Of a DNA stretch of 64,000 nucleotides, positions 28,946-39,718 are shown in pieces; the stretch's first letter is position 1, and every line of letters begins with the position of its first letter. The stretch spans positions 744,001 to 808,000 of the forward strand of contig JALUTQ010000004.1 in NCBI GenBank assembly GCA_032718865.1, written 5' to 3'. The translations under genes were made by a program, and so were the position numbers. Below the pieces are notes generated by a model. It saw only the letters and a list, made by a program, of their open reading frames with translations. It was not told where the DNA came from and did not search any database. The stretch is from Tilletia caries. Lineage: Eukaryota; Basidiomycota; Exobasidiomycetes; Tilletiales; Tilletiaceae.

Positions 28946-30240
28946 ATGCCTGCGAGGCTCAATCTTCTGATCCTCTCCATCCTCGTCCTTACCATCAGCA
29001 TCTTCACCATTCCCAATCTTCACCCCCTTCAGCTGTTCTCTCTCAGCCGCGGTCGCAACCTCTTGAACAAGACTGCCACTTCCTCCCTCGCCAAGCACCC
29101 CAACTCCAACTCCACCCTGAACAACAGAATGGCCAACGTCACGAGTACTGCCGTTTCCTCTGCTAATCTGTCTTGGGAGACCCAAGACTGGCGGGAGCGA
29201 GGGCATGCCGGTGAGTACATTTCAACCTTCTCCCGTTTCGCTCATCAAGATGATCGCTTACATTCATCTTCTTTCGCAGACCATGATTGGTTGAAAACCT
29301 TCCACAGCTTTTCCTTCTCCTCCTGGCATGATCCCAAGTGGTCTGGATTCGCAAACCTGCGCGTCATCAACGAGGACCGCGTCGCAGCAAAGACCGGGTT
29401 CCCCAAACACCCACACAGCAACTTTGAGATTTTCAGCTACATTGTCGGAGGAGAGCTCACTCACGACGACAGTCTTGGTAACCGCGAGGTCTTGAAGCGC
29501 GGCGACGTTCAGTTCACCAGTGCAGTGAGTACATGTTCGGAGCACGATGAGAAGCGATTTCTATATTTGCTAACCATGCGAGTTACACCCTGCAGGGAAC
29601 TGGAATTCGCCACTCGGAGCACAACAACCATCCGTCCACACCGGTCCATTTCCTGCAAATCTGGTATACCCCGGACAAGAAAAACCTACAGCCCAGGTAC
29701 TGGACCTCGCACACGCCCGACGAGCTGAAGCTGAACAAGCTTGTGACGCTCATTCGGCCACACACCACCCTGCCCGCCGACGCCCTGGAGAAGACCGGCG
29801 ATCTGAAGGAGCCTGGCGCGGCGATCCCTGCGCAGTCGAGTCTCGTCACCCGGGCATCCATCCTCCAACCGGGCAAGTCGGTCACCCACATCGTGGGCGC
29901 GGAGACCGACGTCGACGGCGTCACGGACAAGTCGCGAGGCATCTGGGTTCAGCTCATCAGTCGATCTGGGTACCGTGAGCCGGAGAGCAAAGTTGTTGAC
30001 GTTGGCAAGATTCAGGTCGGTGGCGAGTCGGGCAAGACGATCGAGGAGGGCTCGGGCGCGTTTGTCAAGAGCGCCAAGGTCGGGACACCTGTGGAGATCA
30101 CCAACGTATCTGACATGGACGTCGAGTTGTGAGTTTCTGCATCCTTCCTCCCAGCCTCTGTGAGAAGTGAGCTCATGCTGACTGCTGAATCTGATTCCTT
30201 CGTCTCTCTCAGCATCGTGTTCGACGTTACGCCGGCATAG
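28946..30240 (+). CDS. pirin-family cupin protein
   Basis: Four exons (28946-29210, 29280-29524, 29596-30128, 30213-30240) join in phase to 356 residues. The cupin metal ligands are visible: FPKHPHSNFEIFSYIVGG gives the paired His, and GTGIRHSEHN after intron 2 gives the later His and Glu. Strand order fits pirin, with FSSWHDPKWSGFANLRVINE before and IWYTPDKKNLQPRYW after. Pirins bind iron, and some act as quercetin dioxygenases or as nuclear transcription cofactors. From the ATG at 28946 the protein begins with about 25 hydrophobic residues (RLNLLILSILVLTISIF), resembling a signal anchor or targeting peptide, which is unusual for pirin. A later ATG at about 29129 would remove it. The TATA box at 28861 supports the longer form. 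Confidence 0.9.
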
Positions 30241-31424
30241 TCTCCCGGGGTTCTGTTTCTAGCACCCTGCCTGGAACCTACCTCGCCTGCCCATCTTCAG
30301 GCCGCAGAGCCTGTGATCTTTCCTTCTTCCTTCTTCCTGTACCATCTCCCAGCGCCATGTCCCTGCCTGCGTTGTTTCGAAGGAATGCATGTCGGTCTTC
30401 CCAGACCCGAGATTGTGACACCGTGACTTCAATTTCGAGGTGTTGGAGTGTGGGACAGCGCTAAAAGAAAGCTCGAAAGCTGGCGCCAGGCGAGAGCCAC
30501 TGACTTGGAGAAGCTGGCCGAGCAGCGCTCAGTGCTCACGCGGTCCTCATCATACTGTGATGGGGATGGCAGGCGGGAAGACGGGGAGGCGGTCCAGGCG
30601 AATGTCCCATCAGCATGCACTTGTCGACGGTCGTGGGCTTGGGGCTCGCAACGGTGAACAGCTGGACGGAGCGAAGTCGGGGAGATCATTAGAACTGAGA
30701 CTTTCATTGGAAGTTCGGTTTTGTATTTGAGCGTTACAAAAGGACCGTGCAGCGATTAGGAAGTCTCACGAAGCGGGGGTCACAGCCGTACTTTCTTCGC
30801 ACCCGCCCCACGCCGCCCAGTCACCCACACGCTCGCCCGGTGTTCCTCTCACCCAACCACCAACTCACCTCTCTCCTCGCCAGAGCTCCCTCTCCCTATC
30901 GCCCCTGGTAAGTGCTCCATGCTGACCGCTGTCCGCGGTTCTCCTCCCAGATCTCGCCGCGAGGTGATCGGAGTTGGGCGAGACACGTGAAGGTTCTCCG
31001 CCTGGGGGGGAAGGTGTGGGAGGTGTTGGGTGCGCGTGCACAGAGCATGGCCTGGCACGAGACGATTGGGCACTGGACCAGTCTCGCGAGCATCACCTTT
31101 CTTCCAACGACCCGCGCACCTCCCTCCCTCTTCTTCCTGACTCCCTCTCCTATCCTCATCCTCCCTCCCATCATCCCAGCTCGCCACTCACACAGACAGA
31201 CTCTCTGACGTTTGGGTACTGACCGCTCCTTCTGTCTTTCCCTTATACACACACCCCGTCACCCGCACCTCGCCCTGGACCCGCGGCTGCAATCCTCACC
31301 AACAACATTCCTCTATCGCGAACGGCACCCACCAACACACCTATCGGCGCGGCGACCTTATCTTTCGTTCTGGTCAATCAGTTCCCCTTCAACCTAATCA
31401 ACCTTCTCGTTTCACGCTTTCAAA
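30241..31424. promoter_or_regulatory. 3' flank of pirin and promoter/5' UTR of beta-tubulin
   Basis: Pyrimidine-rich tracts precede the tubulin ATG at 31425, typical of a highly expressed fungal gene. No ORF in the stretch carries a motif. Confidence 0.5.
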
Positions 31425-33264
31425 ATGAGGGAAATCGGTGAGTAGAATTGGTCCTCTTCTCAACGTGGTTCGCGCGGCGGGTGGTACAAAGGGATGCAGT
31501 AGCGGACACTCGCATATATGCACGCATATACCCAGCATGTGGCCTCGCAACATCTATCTCGCCACATATCGCTTCCTGTCCCGGACTTTCTGACTAAATG
31601 CGCACACTATTTCTGTTTTCAGTCCACCTTCAAACCGGTCAATGTGGTAACCAGGTCAGTTCTGTCCGACCGCTTTCTGTAACGCGTACTTGCACTCGGC
31701 TGAACATCTGCATACTCTCCTACTACAGGTCGGTACCAAGTTCTGGGAGGTCCTCTCGGACGAGCACGGACTCGACTCCTCCGGAAAGTACGTTGGAAAC
31801 AACGCTCTCCAGCTCGAGCGTATCAACGTCTACTACAACGAGGCCGAGGGTCAGAAGTACGTGCCCCGTGCCGTCCTTATCGACCTCGAGCCGGGAACGA
31901 TGGACTCCATCCGCTCCGGTCCTCTCGGTCATCTCTTCAAGCCCGACAACTTCCGTGCGTTTTGCTCGCCTGTTTTTCTTCGCCCACGATAACCTAACTT
32001 GTTCTGACTTCTCACGTTGTATCTACAGTCCACGGCCAATCGGGTGCTGGTAACAACTGGGCCAAGGGTCACTACACCGAGGGTACGTACTGAATGCCGC
32101 GCGTCTGTTCCACCAAACACCCTGACTTAATTCATTTGACATCCAATTACAGGTGCCGAGCTCGTTGACGCGGTTCTCGACCGTGTCCGTCGCGAGGCTG
32201 AGGGCTGTGACATGCTCCAGGGTTTCCAAATCACACACTCTCTCGGTGGTGGTACGGGTTCCGGTATGGGTACTCTCCTCGTCTCCAAGATCCGTGAGGA
32301 GTTCCCCGACCGCATGATGGCCACCTTCTCCGTCATGCCCTCCCCCAAGACCTCCGACACCGTCGTTGAGCCCTACAACGCCACCCTCTCCATCCACCAG
32401 CTTGTTGAGAACGTCGACGAGACCTTCTGCATTGACAACGAGGCCCTCTACGACATCTGCTTCCGCACTCTCAAGCTCGACGCTCCCCGATACGGTGACT
32501 TGAACCACCTCGTCTCCCTCGTCATGTCCGGTATCACCACCTGCCTGCGTTTCCCCGGTCAGCTCAACTCCGACTTGCGCAAGCTCGCCGTCAACATGGT
32601 TCCTTTCCCTCGTCTTCACTTCTTCATGGTCGGCTTTGCTCCCCTCACCGCCCGGGGCAGCCAACAATACCGCGCCGTGACCGTTGCCGAGCTGACCCAG
32701 CAGATGTTCGACACCAAGAACATGATGGCTGCTTGCGACCCCCGCAACGGTCGTTACCTCACTGTTGCCGCCTACTTCCGTGGTCAGGTCTCTACCAAGG
32801 AGGTCGAGGAGCAGATGCAGCAGACTCAGAACAAGTACTCCACCTACTTCGTCGAGTGGATCCCCAACAACGTCCAGACCGCACAATGCTCCATCCCTCC
32901 TCGTGGCGTCAAGATGTCCGCTACCTTCATCGGAAACAGCACTGCCATCCAGGTCAGTTTTCACGCATTCACATTGATCTTTCTCCAGTTGGCGTTGCAT
33001 TTCTGACTCTTCTTCTCCCGCTTCCGATTCTTGACGCGTTTACAGGACTGCTTCAAGCGTATCTCAGACCAGTTCAGCGCGATGTTCAAGCGCAAGGCTT
33101 TCCTTCACTGGTACACTGGCGAGGGTATGGACGAGATGGAGTTCACCGAGGCCGAGTCCAACATGAACGACTTGATCAGCGAGTACCAGCAGTACCAAGA
33201 GGCGTCCGTCGACGACGAGGACGTCCCTGAGTACGAGGACGAGGTCGTTGAGGAGGAGCAGTAA
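31425..33264 (+). CDS. TUB2: beta-tubulin
   Basis: Six exons (31425-31437, 31623-31654, 31729-31954, 32029-32082, 32153-32952, 33046-33264) join in phase to exactly 447 residues, the usual beta-tubulin length. The protein starts MREI, the tetrapeptide linked to tubulin mRNA autoregulation in animals. It has [10 protein letters not shown], the GTP-binding [12 protein letters not shown] loop, [20 protein letters not shown], and an acidic tail ([15 protein letters not shown]). Beta-tubulin polymerises with alpha-tubulin into microtubules. Glu and Phe occur at the positions in [10 protein letters not shown] where benzimidazole-resistance changes are known in fungi, so the gene looks like the sensitive type there. 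The exon 3-4 junction forces Leu in NF-L-HGQSGAG, where Val is more common. Early clustered short exons are typical of basidiomycete beta-tubulins. Confidence 0.98.
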
Positions 33265-35464
33265 ACGGTTTCGCGGTCCAATATCGATGGCGATGTTCAT
33301 GATGGATGGGGTTTGGATGGAACTTTCACCAAAGGACGAGGACACCACAAAAAGAATAAAGTGCGACCATCCTCTTCCGAAAATACGCGAGATTCCTGCG
33401 CTTCCCCTCCCTCCATCCCCTTTGTCATTGCCTTCGATGTCTCTCTGTTCCCGACCCTTCTCTCTCTCTCTCTCTCGTTCGCTTCTCTTCAATCATCATA
33501 CCACTCTCCCACACGGCTGAATCGTCACTAGTTGACCGTCCTTCTCCCCGGAAGAGGGTGCTTGGCGCTCGCATGGGAGAAAGGGCAGGATTTGGACAGA
33601 GCTCGCCGTCGTGCTTGCCGACGGCCACCTGCAGCGGGCAGCCAAACGAACGCCGGATCCAGCGTCACCATCGTCTCGCCTGACGCCTGACGTCTTCCCG
33701 AATTCGTGTGCGTGGATGGATGGATGAAGGTGAGAGGGACAGAACCGCACAAGCTCAACGATCGTTTCCCACAGGAGGCCTTCCACCCTATATTCCCACG
33801 CTCTCTCCAACTGCTCCGCCCGCTTCTTGCTCGCCACCACGCTTGATGCAGAGCCAAGGATGCACAACCCAAACGGGGTCGGGATGATTCTGGGAAGGCG
33901 GAACGTAATGACAGGGTAGGACAATCGGGGAGCAGTCAGTGCGACGAAGCTGCCTGTCCCTTGATACTCCTCCGCCCTCGCTCGCTGACCTCTTTCTCTC
34001 CTGTTCGCTCAGATTCAGAAAGGCCAGCTCAGACGGAGTAGCGTCGACATCGACAGCGAAGCTGATCAGGATGGCGTTGCTAGGCCGGGTGCCAACTGAC
34101 TATACAACTCGTCTCCTTTCCATCTTCTCTCCCCCCTCCCCCCAGCTCTCCAACATCCTCAAGTCATCTCTTCGGCATCAGAATCCGATTCGAGGACAGA
34201 ATCAACTCTCTCAAAGATGGATATCCCCGCCGCTTGTCTTGTCACGGTTTCCTTCACATTGTACGTGGCTCCTTCACTGGTTCGTGTTGGGACGGGCTGG
34301 ATCGAGGAGTTCTGAATCAACTTTCCAGATTATGCTACCAGCTCCAAGGATCATTCGCTTCCTCCGCTCATCTACTCCACGCAAGGTCACGACTCACGAG
34401 TCATTACGGCAGCCGTCGGAGGCCGGCACACGACCACGTCCTCCACTCTCTGCTGCTTACCTTCAAGATGCACCAGGCGCGCTCAATAACTCCATTATCA
34501 GCACAAAATCTATCGATCTACACACCTCAAGCCCGGACCACCTGGGATCGTCGCCTACGTCCCCCTCCCAAAGAGTGCCGGCTGCAGCTTGCTTATTGCG
34601 CGGGCGTGAAGGATGCTTTCGTTCACTTGCGACAACGTGGTTCCGAGCGGAAGGCGACTTGCTGTTGGACGAGGCCGATCGAAACGAGGTGGACGGGACG
34701 CGCGAACAAGTTGGCTGGGCGTAGTATAGAGTGTTCCAGGATCGCATCTTGCAAGGCAAAGACGATACTTTCTGCACCAGTCTCTGGCTCCCAAACCCTC
34801 GCACGCCTCCTCTTCGTCCTCCTTCACGTTTCAGCAGCAGTGGAAAAAAGGCGCGGATCGTCGCAGAGACTCAACCCTCCCTAATCCAGCCCTCACGTAC
34901 CCGGCCCAGGCCAATCGACCCGTGTCGCTGCCTTCAGCAATCACGCCGTGTGGTCAAGCCGTCGTCGAGCTATATACGAGGCCAGGCTGGAATAGCTACG
35001 CGTGCTTCCCGGTTCAGCAAAGGTTGGCCCGGGAGACCCGTGAGTTGGAAAAGTTGGTCTGGAAGCCTCTGAGAGCGAGGAGTATCATCGGTAGGAGGAG
35101 TGGGGGATGGCGAAGCAGTGCGGCGAAGCAGTGCGTAGGGAACATGCATACCAAGCACCGCATCCGCGGCCTTGCAAAGAAGTCTAATTCAGACTAGATG
35201 AACTGGGCTGGCAAAGGAAAGATTAATGAGGCAGTCGAGGTTGCATGAGCGGGAAGAAGCAGTCATCGATGGTCGAGAAAACGGTGCTCACGACAACGAC
35301 CTCGACTCAATAATCAACGCTCTTCAGCGCTTTCACGTCAATCTTGCGCGCAGCAAAGGCTCAGGAATCCTAGGGTAAGTTTATGGACAAACGTTTTCTT
35401 GCTCAAGCGCACGCTGAAGTGCATTCAGTTGCCAGTTGCCACTCTTTCCTCCCCTCAGTCAGGG
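33265..35464. other. intergenic, 2.2 kb without a supported gene
   Basis: Overlapping ORFs on both strands (for example 33939-34724 and 34234-34884 plus, 33496-33924 minus) lack domains and are mutually exclusive. The region includes the tubulin 3' UTR with a pyrimidine run near 33450-33490 and the upstream flank of the F-box-like gene. Confidence 0.5.
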
Positions 35465-37318
35465 ATGATGGTCCAATTCGAGGAGGTTCCGGTGGCCAAA
35501 AGGCCCAAAACGTCCCACCCTGCGACCCAGCCAGCCTCATCTGCCGTCGCTCGCTTCTTCGCCACCCCTGAGCTCGTACTCATCGTTCTTGAGAATCTCC
35601 TCGCTGAACGCATCGATCTGCTCATCGTGGCATCTGTCTGCAAGCGGTTGCGGGCGCCTGCACTTCAGACTTGGGTTCGAAACCTTGACTTCCGTCACGA
35701 CAGCTTCGAAGGCAAACTCGAGTTCCTGCAAGCAAACACACATCTTCTCGCCCACATTCGCTGTCTTCGAATCTTCAACTGCGATTGGTTTGATGTCCTC
35801 CGCCCTCATTTCGAGCGCCCACCATCGTTCTGGGACCAGGTCAAGACCATGTTTTCCTTGCTCGCCACCCACACGCCTCCCCGTGCTGCAGGACCCCTTC
35901 TCGACATCGTTATCGATGTGGAAGATGGCGATGCCTTGTACCAGGCCCTTCAGCCTTATCCAAAGCTTGCACAGCGCATCTCTGCATTGCGTCTAAATGA
36001 CCAATCTGTCAGAGCATCCGACACGGACTCAACTACCACATGGATGTCTCTCACGCTACTCCTGAAGGATGCTCTCCCACGTATATCCAGCGCCGAAAAT
36101 TTACGCGTGGTCGAGTACGAATGCCAATCGCTCGTTACAGACGCCAAGTTTCGTCGGGCGGCGAAACGGATCTTCTGGAGCACCTTGGCCGCTCAGTGTC
36201 GGTCGCTCAGCAAGATTGGCCTGTTGGTCACTTTTGGCGACGAGATTAATGAGTTGTTTCTCCACGGTTCCTTCCCGTCTCTCAAAACGTTCGAGCTCAG
36301 GGACGTGTCGAAAAATAAAGATCTGCTGGACGTCGAGGCCGTCCACACGTTTCTGGATCGACATACCGGGCTGGAGCGACTGCGACTCGAGAGATACGAC
36401 ACTCAGGCATGGTCTCTTGGTCTCACGCAAACCTTCCCAGCTCTGCAGGACCTGCAGCTCCCTGAGGGCATATCGCTTTTGGACGAGGCAAATCTCGAGT
36501 TTGTGCGGAGACATTCGCGACTCAGACGTCTGGTGATCTGGAAAGATACACGCACCGGTCAATTTTCACCGATGCGATCCCTGTTTCTCAGCAAGCCCGA
36601 CACGTTCAAGCATCTACCTAGCGCAGAGAATGCTTCGGTCACCGAGATAAACGCTCTCATCAAGATTGGAGCTCGACCTTCGAGGGCAGAGGCGAGACTC
36701 ACGAAGCCTGCTACGGACAGAACAGGCGGGAGCGGCGACGACAACCGCTTCTCCGACCTTGGCATACTATCATGGGAAGGTGTCAGACCCGAAGGTGTCG
36801 AAGATTTGACCTTCCTCCAGGTCACAACCCGAGAGCACCTAGATGGTCACGATCAGCACTTTCGCCAGCTTTTTGCGAGCGATCTTTTCCCCAATCTGAC
36901 GGAGCTTCACTTTGAACTCCGTCATCATGGAGAAGGTGCCTTTCCCACCTTGGACGTTCTTTTCCGTCATCTCGCATCCTCCATCTCGCTCCGCGTCCTG
37001 GGCATCTTTCCTGTTGTTCGTCAGGAATTCCCAACCATGCTGCTGACCAGACACGTTTTCCCAATCCGTTTCGAGCTCTTGTGCTGGAGCCAGGACTTCT
37101 ACCGTCGTTTCGACTACTTCCGCTTCGTGGCCGACAGTACAGAGACGCAAGACTTCCCCTCGACCTCGGCGACACAGGTTGGCAAAATGGGTAGATTGCA
37201 GGCGGTTCCGGCGCACATCATCCTCACACAGGTGGGCTCGGACGGAGTCTGGTATGAGAGATCTGATGTAGGCGTAGGGATCCCTAGGATGACCTTTCTG
37301 AATCATAACGGCGTGTGA
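35465..37318 (+). CDS. F-box-like protein with LRR-type solenoid
   Basis: This is a single exon of about 617 residues from the ATG pair at 35465/35468. The sequence around residues 30-75 (FATPELVLIVLENLLAERID followed by LLIVASVCKRLRAPALQTW) has the helical pattern and the conserved Leu/Pro/Val/Cys positions of an F-box. The remainder consists of repeated Leu-rich beta/alpha units such as FPSLKTFELRDVSKNKDL and FPALQDLQLPEG, as in fungal F-box proteins with divergent LRRs. Such proteins recruit substrates to SCF ubiquitin ligases. The open frame extends further upstream to a TTG, but the ATG with a nearby acidic-basic start is preferred. The substrate is unknown. No intron is needed. Confidence 0.7.
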   Translation: MMVQFEEVPVAKRPKTSHPATQPASSAVARFFATPELVLIVLENLLAERIDLLIVASVCKRLRAPALQTWVRNLDFRHDSFEGKLEFLQANTHLLAHIRCLRIFNCDWFDVLRPHFERPPSFWDQVKTMFSLLATHTPPRAAGPLLDIVIDVEDGDALYQALQPYPKLAQRISALRLNDQSVRASDTDSTTTWMSLTLLLKDALPRISSAENLRVVEYECQSLVTDAKFRRAAKRIFWSTLAAQCRSLSKIGLLVTFGDEINELFLHGSFPSLKTFELRDVSKNKDLLDVEAVHTFLDRHTGLERLRLERYDTQAWSLGLTQTFPALQDLQLPEGISLLDEANLEFVRRHSRLRRLVIWKDTRTGQFSPMRSLFLSKPDTFKHLPSAENASVTEINALIKIGARPSRAEARLTKPATDRTGGSGDDNRFSDLGILSWEGVRPEGVEDLTFLQVTTREHLDGHDQHFRQLFASDLFPNLTELHFELRHHGEGAFPTLDVLFRHLASSISLRVLGIFPVVRQEFPTMLLTRHVFPIRFELLCWSQDFYRRFDYFRFVADSTETQDFPSTSATQVGKMGRLQAVPAHIILTQVGSDGVWYERSDVGVGIPRMTFLNHNGV

Positions 37319-37371
37319 CCCGCTCATTCCTGGTTCCGCGCCTCTCCCGTTCATATAACAAGGAGTAACTA

Positions 37372-37394
37372 ACGCCCGCGCTCAGCGCGGGCGT
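37372..37394. terminator. perfect 11-bp inverted repeat with 1-nt centre
   Basis: ACGCCCGCGCT, a single C, then AGCGCGGGCGT form a GC-rich hairpin 53 bp beyond the F-box stop codon. It could act in 3'-end formation or be a transposon remnant; eukaryotic genes do not need such a terminator. The structure is certain, the role is not. Confidence 0.5.
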
Positions 37395-38319
37395 CTAACA
37401 CGTGGACTTCTCGATAATGATAATGACGAGTAAATGGCCTATTGGCCACGCGCTCAAGCCAAGGTTTACTTCACGGTGTGGACACGGCACGCCGCAACCC
37501 TTTCCATTCTGCATCTATGCTTCTTCGCTGCTTTCGTCGACCGTCTTCCTCTAAACACTACTAACTCACAACTCTTCCCTTTCCCATCCGCGTTCTGATT
37601 TCTAACTGTGCCGATCTCAAAGCATCTCCTCCTCCTCAATGTCTCATATGATGACTCATGACAGGATCCTCTCCTCAATGAGTGATGACTGGTCATCCTA
37701 CTCTATACGACGCTTGTAGGGTTCCTTGTCTTCTTTGTACAATTAGCTGACCGTTCCTTTCCCTTCGTTCTCTCTCCGATCTCTCTGTTCCTTTTCCTTT
37801 TCCGCAGATACCTTTATGTCACCTTCTTGGCTCGCCATGTCTTCTGCGGTCTACCAGCTCCTCCTCCTCCTCTCGTCATGTACGGGCAGTGGGCACATCC
37901 TCCACGTGCGACTCGTGTGCCTCCGCCGGGCCCTCCTGTCTGTCTCCCGCTGTTCTCCTGGCTCGGTCGCCGGCCCCCGGGTTTACACGCCGCTGAGCAC
38001 CTCCTCTGCGTCCCTCGGCCCTCCCGCTCATTCGCTCCGCCTTCCCTTTTCTCGGGAGTCATTGTCTTTCCCCGCACGCTCAGAACGGTATGTCGCTTCC
38101 ACGTCTCCACGGGGCTGAATCAGTCCTTATACTAACATCTCTTCATGTTTCTATTCCCCTGCAGCTTGCCAACCTTCGCAGCCTCCAGGATCGTTGTTTA
38201 CACGGTGGCGGTCGCGTTTGCAAGCCTCCTCCGAGCAGTGCTGGTGAACTACCCTCAGTCTTCTCTGTGCTTATTATGATTGCCGATTGGTGAGTATACC
38301 CCTCCCTACCAGTGCTTTT
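37395..38319. other. intergenic, nothing recognised
   Basis: Pyrimidine-rich sequence with short ORFs (for example 37816-38135 plus and 37814-38110 minus) that lack motifs. Confidence 0.4.
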
Positions 38320-38892
38320 CATGGGTCATATGACCCTGTTTTTGGGGCTTGGTCATATGACATGACTCTTATTGTGTGCGCACCTCAGAGGCTGGTCATA
38401 TGACATGACCTGAATAGGAGTCATATGACTCTTATTTAAGTCATATTTTGGTCATATTCCTCAATGTCACAAAATGCCTTCCGAGGTTGGACTCTGGCGT
38501 TTAAAGGTTGCGACAACGCACGAACATGTTGTTACATACTGTTATGCCACATGAGACAGTGCGGAAGTCACAGAAGGTCAACTCTGTACTAGAAATATCG
38601 GTTACAGAAGCTCTAGCTCGGGTTGAGATCAGAGAGTAAGTCTTAATTGGGTCATAATTAGGTCATAATTGAGAGTCGTAATATCACAAAAAGAGTCTTA
38701 TTATGACTAAATTGTGTGTTTGCAGGATTTCTGGTCATATTTCTGGTCATAATGTCATATATGACCAAAATTTCCAAAGTCTGGTCATATGATATGACCT
38801 CCAGGGCCACTCTTAATTTGCAAATATGACTTATGACTTTATGACTCTTAAAATGGTCATATGACCTATATGACTCTTACGGGTCATATTAT
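38320..38892. repeat. cluster of GTCATATGAC-type palindromes
   Basis: Within about 570 bp the core GGTCATA / TCATATGA recurs more than ten times. Full palindromes such as GGTCATATGACC (near 38326) and GAGTCATATGACTC (near 38420) occur alongside half sites (GGTCATAATT, GGTCATATTTCT). The tract is AT richer than its surroundings and has no gene. It lies between the F-box gene and the 5' LTR. Confidence 0.85.
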
Positions 38893-39241
38893 CCTGCAAA
38901 GCACTGCTCCCTACCGTACGTCTCCAAGTTCCGACAGCGCACTCAATTAATTTATTTCTTTCTGCCACATCAGCTTTTCCGTCTTCTGCCTTTTGCAGTG
39001 CCGGGCCTTCATGAGCCCGGTACGTATTCGCACTCGCGTCCGCATTACCGCTGGTCACACTGACACATTTCTGTACCAATATCGCTGACCACTTTTCAGT
39101 CTCCCTGTAGTCTATACAGAAGCGTCTCCACTCTCCGGAGCGTCCCTGCTCCTGCTCCCCTGCGCATTCGACTCGTCTATTAGCTTATCCTCCTCACCCT
39201 TTCCCCTTCACACAGCTGGAATAACGAGTGCCCTTACTTAC
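38893..39241. other. flank of the retrotransposon insertion site
   Basis: Unique-looking sequence with no supported gene. It ends at the target-site copy ATTG. Confidence 0.4.
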
Positions 39242-39245
39242 ATTG

Positions 39246-39542
39246 TGTGACGGAGCGCGGCAGAGGAACGATAGGAGAGGGGACGAGGTAGCTGAAGGAG
39301 CAGGACTGGAGGAGTGAGGACGTGCGAGGGTCTAGAAGTGGCGATGAGGTTGCTTGTTAGGGGAGTTGGAGAGGCACAGGGAGAGTCAGGCGACTCTATG
39401 AGGATCGGGGCGAGGATCCAACGGAGCTGAGAGAAGGAAATCCTTGTACTCTACCACCACTCCCTCAGAATTTACACACACACAAGTCTTGATTTCTCCT
39501 TTCACCTGTTCGATTTCTCCTGTCTTCACAGATTCGGTCACA
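39246..39542 (+). repeat. 5' LTR
   Basis: 297 bp, starting TGTGAC and ending GTCACA (6-bp terminal inverted repeat). I saw no difference from the 3' LTR over its full length. Confidence 0.97.
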
Positions 39543-39544
39543 TT

Positions 39545-39562
39545 TGGTAGCTCCGCCTCGAT
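39545..39562 (+). promoter_or_regulatory. candidate primer-binding site
   Basis: TGGTAGCTCCGCCTCGAT starts two bases after the 5' LTR. TGG complements the 3' CCA of a tRNA; I could not name the tRNA. Confidence 0.5.
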
Positions 39563-39718
39563 CAGGCCAAGGGTACCGGCACGACAACGGAGCGTTGTCG
39601 TCGACAAGCATTCGCACACGGAGAGGCTCCGTGACGACATAGGAAGTCGGAGCGACTTCTATCGGTCGACAGCGACTGAGTGGCTTCCAGGAAGTCACAG
39701 ACCACCTTCCGGCCGACG

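Noticed and set aside
33939..34884. Two overlapping plus ORFs of 216-261 codons
   Set aside because: Different frames over the same bases, neither with a recognisable domain; treated as intergenic.
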